From assembly GCA_016935715.1 (NCBI GenBank), contig JAFGQJ010000338.1, forward strand, positions 1 to 8,459: 8,459 nucleotides of DNA, read 5' to 3'. A program made the translations under genes and the position numbers. This DNA is from Spirochaetales bacterium (GTDB taxonomy: Bacteria; Spirochaetota; Spirochaetia; SZUA-6; DRHE01). Below are positions 6,152-8,459 of this stretch, piece after piece. The notes under the pieces were generated by a model, which saw only the letters and a list, made by a program, of their open reading frames with translations, was not told where the DNA came from and made no database searches. Within the stretch, counting starts at the first letter, position 1, and each line of letters starts with the position of its first letter.

Positions 6152-6862
6152 ATGAAGATCTACGGAGCCGGCTCACTGGAGGATATCGAACGCTGCAGCA
6201 AGTTGGGGGCTGTGGGTATCCTGACCAATCCCCAGGGTTTCGAGCAGTACTTCGAGGGGAAATCGAGCCTGGAGGAGATTACCCGGGCGATCGTCGACAG
6301 CACCGAGCTTCCAGTCTTCATCCAGATCCACGGGGAAAGCTCCCGGGCGCTTGTCGACAAGGCTCGAAGCCTGCACGGGATCTCGCCGCGGGTGGGATTC
6401 AAGATCGTCGCGGATGAAAAGGGATTCCAGGCCATCGCTGAGCTGCGCAAACAAGGCATCCACTGCATTGCCACGACCCTGTTCAGCGTCGCCCAGGCCG
6501 CGGTCGCGGCCGCGGCCGGAGCCTTCGGCATCTGCCCCTTCGTTTCCCGGGGGCTGTACATCGGCCTGAACATGTTCGAGATCCTGTCGACGATCCGGGA
6601 TGGCTACGACCGGCTGGAGGACCCCCCCCAGATCATCGCGGTCAGCCTGAAAAACCTTGCCGACGTGGAGCTGGCCCTCAGCGCCGGGGTGGATGCGGTG
6701 GGCATGCGCTATCCCCTGCTCAAACAAATGATGGAGCACCCCCTGAGCCGCAAGGCGGAGCTGCTGTTCGCCAGGAACTGGGCCGGGGTCAAAGGGGAGG
6801 ATGTCTCTTACCTGCGCCACGCCCTGGAGATGGAAGGCAGCGCTGAAGATTCGGTTCACTGA
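6152..6862 (+). CDS. Transaldolase / fructose-6-phosphate-aldolase-like protein
   Basis: This 236-residue barrel protein resembles the small FSA/TalC branch of transaldolases (usually 214-220 residues) with a C-terminal extension. The Schiff-base lysine is Lys84 (VGFKIVADEKG), matching Lys85 of E. coli FSA. Also retained are Asn26 (LTNP), Gln58 (FIQIHG), Thr108 (ATTLFSVAQ), Arg133 (FVSRG), and Ser165 and Lys167 (VSLKN), residues that line the active site and phosphate pocket in the family. Two differences stand out: the N-terminal catalytic Asp of FSA/TalB is replaced (Tyr-Gly-Ala-Gly), and FSA Tyr131 is Phe130, as in true transaldolases. The start ATG follows AGGGAGG with a four-base gap. 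Its stop is five bases before the kinase gene. It probably cleaves or transfers a three-carbon unit of a phosphorylated sugar in the pathway, but the altered residues make the reaction uncertain. Confidence 0.88.
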   Translation: MKIYGAGSLEDIERCSKLGAVGILTNPQGFEQYFEGKSSLEEITRAIVDSTELPVFIQIHGESSRALVDKARSLHGISPRVGFKIVADEKGFQAIAELRKQGIHCIATTLFSVAQAAVAAAAGAFGICPFVSRGLYIGLNMFEILSTIRDGYDRLEDPPQIIAVSLKNLADVELALSAGVDAVGMRYPLLKQMMEHPLSRKAELLFARNWAGVKGEDVSYLRHALEMEGSAEDSVH

Positions 6863-6867
6863 CCGCC

Positions 6868-7827
6868 ATGTGCGCATCCAGAGTGATCGGCTTCGGAACG
6901 GCGACCGTTGACTACCGGATCCGCACCGCCGACCTGGGAATCGGCTACACTGAAAAGCTCCTGGCCCAACACGTCGAGGTGCTCGGCGGCGGCGCCATCG
7001 CCAACTGCCTGGTCCAGGTCGCCCGCCTGGGAGGCGCCGCCCTCTGGCTCGGGAAGCTGGGCGGGGACCGGCTGGCAGAGAAGATCGTCGGCCGGCTGCA
7101 GGAGGAGGGCGTCGACTGCTCTCGGGTAATCTACGATTCTTCTCTGAGCTCCCCCTTTAATCTGGCCGTCTATGCCGGAGCCCAGCGCAGGCGGGTGGGG
7201 GGGTTCCTGCTCCCCAACAGCCTGGCTCAGTTGAAGGAATCCGAAATCACGGAGCTGAGCGCGTCTGTCGGAGAGGGCGATTGGGTGGTGGTCGAGATCG
7301 GTGAGATCCCGCTGGAGTCGGTGCTCTTGTTCTGCCGCCGGGTGAAGGCGCGGGGGGCTCGGCTGGCCGTGGATGTGGACCTGGACCCCATCCGGCAGTG
7401 CGGAGCCGGTCTGCCGCTGGTGGAGGAGGTCTTCCGCCTGCAGGAGCTTATCGTGGCCAACCGGCGAGCCCTGGAATCCGCATACGGCGCCACTACGGCG
7501 CAGGAGCTGGCGCAGGAGCTGGGCAGCCGCTTCGAAACCCGGATCGCAGTAACCGCGGGGGCCGAGGGGTGCTGGTTCGCAGAGCCCGCAGGGGCTGTCG
7601 AACATCTGGCCGCGATTCCGGTTGAGGTAGTGGACCCCGTTGGGGCCGGGGACGCCTTCCACGGCGGCCTGCTCCACGGGCTGTCGACGGGCCGGGATTT
7701 TGAGCAGGCCCTGGAAATGGGCCGCCGCTGCGCCGCCCTGAATTGCCTGGCTTTCGGAGCCCGGCAGGGCATGCCCACCATGGAACAGCTGGAACGTTTC
7801 AGCCCCGAAGATGAAGACAAAGCGTAG
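6868..7827 (+). CDS. PfkB/ribokinase-family sugar kinase
   Basis: This 319-residue kinase should phosphorylate the imported sugar, sugar acid or a keto-deoxy derivative with ATP. The N-terminal PfkB signature is at about 40-56 (GGGAIANCLVQVARLGG) and continues with GKLGGDRLA, matching the family's first motif. The C-terminal signature is DPVGAGDAFHGG (256-267); Gly259-Ala-Gly-Asp262 forms the anion hole and Asp262 is the catalytic base. VANRRALE (196-203) and VTAGAEGCWF (228-237) are also typical. The length fits 2-keto-3-deoxygluconate kinases and ribokinases, and similarity cannot separate these. The ATG lies five bases after the transaldolase-like stop and has no clear Shine-Dalgarno, suggesting translational coupling. 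It is the last gene of the rightward cluster. Confidence 0.93.
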   Translation: MCASRVIGFGTATVDYRIRTADLGIGYTEKLLAQHVEVLGGGAIANCLVQVARLGGAALWLGKLGGDRLAEKIVGRLQEEGVDCSRVIYDSSLSSPFNLAVYAGAQRRRVGGFLLPNSLAQLKESEITELSASVGEGDWVVVEIGEIPLESVLLFCRRVKARGARLAVDVDLDPIRQCGAGLPLVEEVFRLQELIVANRRALESAYGATTAQELAQELGSRFETRIAVTAGAEGCWFAEPAGAVEHLAAIPVEVVDPVGAGDAFHGGLLHGLSTGRDFEQALEMGRRCAALNCLAFGARQGMPTMEQLERFSPEDEDKA

Positions 7828-7888
7828 TGTGCGAACGCCGCGGCGGGCAAGGGCCTGCTACTCCGCCGCACTCGGATCATGCCCTGCC

Positions 7889-7920
7889 CCCGGTCGAAGG
7901 CCTCCAGAACCCGGACCGGG
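7889..7920. terminator. Weak inverted repeat between convergent kinase and msrA genes
   Basis: CCCGGTC (7889-7895) and GACCGGG (7914-7920) are perfect 7-bp arms around an 18-base loop in the 101-base gap between two converging genes. There is no T-run on either strand, so a Rho-independent terminator is not shown. It may still assist bidirectional termination. Nothing else is recognised in the gap. Confidence 0.25.
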
Positions 7921-7928
7921 ATCGTCGA

Positions 7929-8459
7929 CTATCGATCCGCCAGCAGCCCGGGGAACTCTTCCTCCAGGTGAGCGATCTTCGGTGCGTCCCAGTACAGGAT
8001 GTAGGGGTGCCGGGGATTGCGCCGCATGAAATCCTGGTGGTACTCCTCGGCCGGATAGAACGCCTCCAGCGGCACGACCTGCGTCACGATGGGCTTCGGG
8101 TAAACCGAGGCGGCCTCCAGCTCCGCGATATACTCTTCGGTGATCCTCCTCTGCCCGTCGTCGGCGTAGAAGACCGCCGAGCGGTATTGAGGCCCCCTGT
8201 CCGGGCCCTGGTAGTTGAGCTGGGTCGGGTCGTGAGCCACATTGAAGAACACCTCGAGAAGCACCGCGAAGCTTATGCGCTGCGGGTCGTAGACGATGCG
8301 CACCGACTCCGCGTGACCGGTTTTACCGGTGCCCACCAGGGGGTAGCGGGCGGTGTCCTCCTCGCCTCCGGAGTAGCCGGACACCGCCTCCAGGACCCCG
8401 TCGAGCCGCTCGAACACGGCCTCCACGCCCCAGAAGCAACCGCCGGCCAGAACAGCGGT
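7929..8459 (-). CDS. msrA: Peptide methionine sulfoxide reductase A (N-terminus cut by window)
   Basis: This repair enzyme reduces methionine-S-sulfoxide in proteins and free methionine. The 176 visible residues read in frame to the right edge and begin just before the active site Gly-Gly-Cys-Phe-Trp-Gly-Val-Glu, with catalytic Cys at visible residue 8. Later MsrA signatures follow: SGYSGG, AHDPTQLNYQGPDRGPQYRS and EEYHQDF. The GTG at 8426 is the Val of this active-site motif and not the true start, which lies beyond the window. The visible part has only the catalytic cysteine; the C-terminal recycling cysteines of E. coli-type MsrA are absent, as in several shorter MsrA proteins. An N-terminal fusion cannot be excluded. 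The gene converges on the kinase gene and has no evident link to the sugar cluster. Confidence 0.96.
   Translation of the reverse strand, partial: TAVLAGGCFWGVEAVFERLDGVLEAVSGYSGGEEDTARYPLVGTGKTGHAESVRIVYDPQRISFAVLLEVFFNVAHDPTQLNYQGPDRGPQYRSAVFYADDGQRRITEEYIAELEAASVYPKPIVTQVVPLEAFYPAEEYHQDFMRRNPRHPYILYWDAPKIAHLEEEFPGLLADR

Noticed and set aside
6622..6629. C8 tract in the transaldolase-like gene and G7 tract (7197-7203) in the kinase gene as phase-variation sites
   Set aside because: Both frames are intact, the genes are metabolic, and short G/C runs are expected at this GC content. A sequencing indel could occur there, but none is evident.
1..8459. CRISPR arrays, tRNA or rRNA genes, insertion sequences, phage or defence genes
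   Set aside because: I saw no spaced direct repeats, tRNA-like cloverleaf, transposase motif or terminal inverted repeats; gaps between genes are short and accounted for.

Overview
The window is GC-rich (about 60%), densely coding bacterial DNA holding one coherent catabolic gene cluster and an unrelated gene at its right edge. The solute-binding protein has a cleavable Sec signal peptide with no lipobox cysteine, which points to a diderm (Gram-negative-type) bacterium. The start of its mature part (Ser-Pro-Gln-Gln-Glu-Lys) recalls spirochaete sugar-binding proteins, but that lineage guess is weak.

Left half, minus strand (1-3159): a sugar ABC importer operon read right to left. It encodes a periplasmic family-1 solute-binding protein, a MalF-type permease and a MalG-type permease; the last is cut by the window edge about where its C-terminus should be. 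A hairpin separates the binding-protein gene from the permeases. A possible 26-codon leader ORF with an exceptionally strong ribosome-binding site precedes the binding-protein gene. No ATPase gene is present.

Right half, plus strand (3262-7827): a D-2-hydroxyacid dehydrogenase of the CtBP-like type, an IclR-family regulator, a DapA/N-acetylneuraminate-lyase-family aldolase, a transaldolase/fructose-6-phosphate-aldolase-like protein and a PfkB-family sugar kinase. With the importer, this looks like uptake and breakdown of one sugar or sugar acid: import, oxidation or reduction, phosphorylation and aldol cleavage, under one regulator. The substrate cannot be named from sequence, and no dehydratase, isomerase or glycosidase is visible.

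Regulation is the best-supported new observation. A 24-bp element with three GTTC/GAAC half-sites lies in the divergent region between importer and dehydrogenase (3187-3210). It recurs in inverted orientation, with 21 of 24 matches, before the aldolase gene (5102-5125). Both copies sit on plausible sigma-70 promoters, and in the divergent region the two core promoters overlap almost completely. This fits one regulon controlled by the IclR protein encoded between the two sites.

Right edge, minus strand (7929-8459): the C-terminal part of a methionine sulfoxide reductase A, convergent with the kinase gene and functionally unrelated to the cluster.
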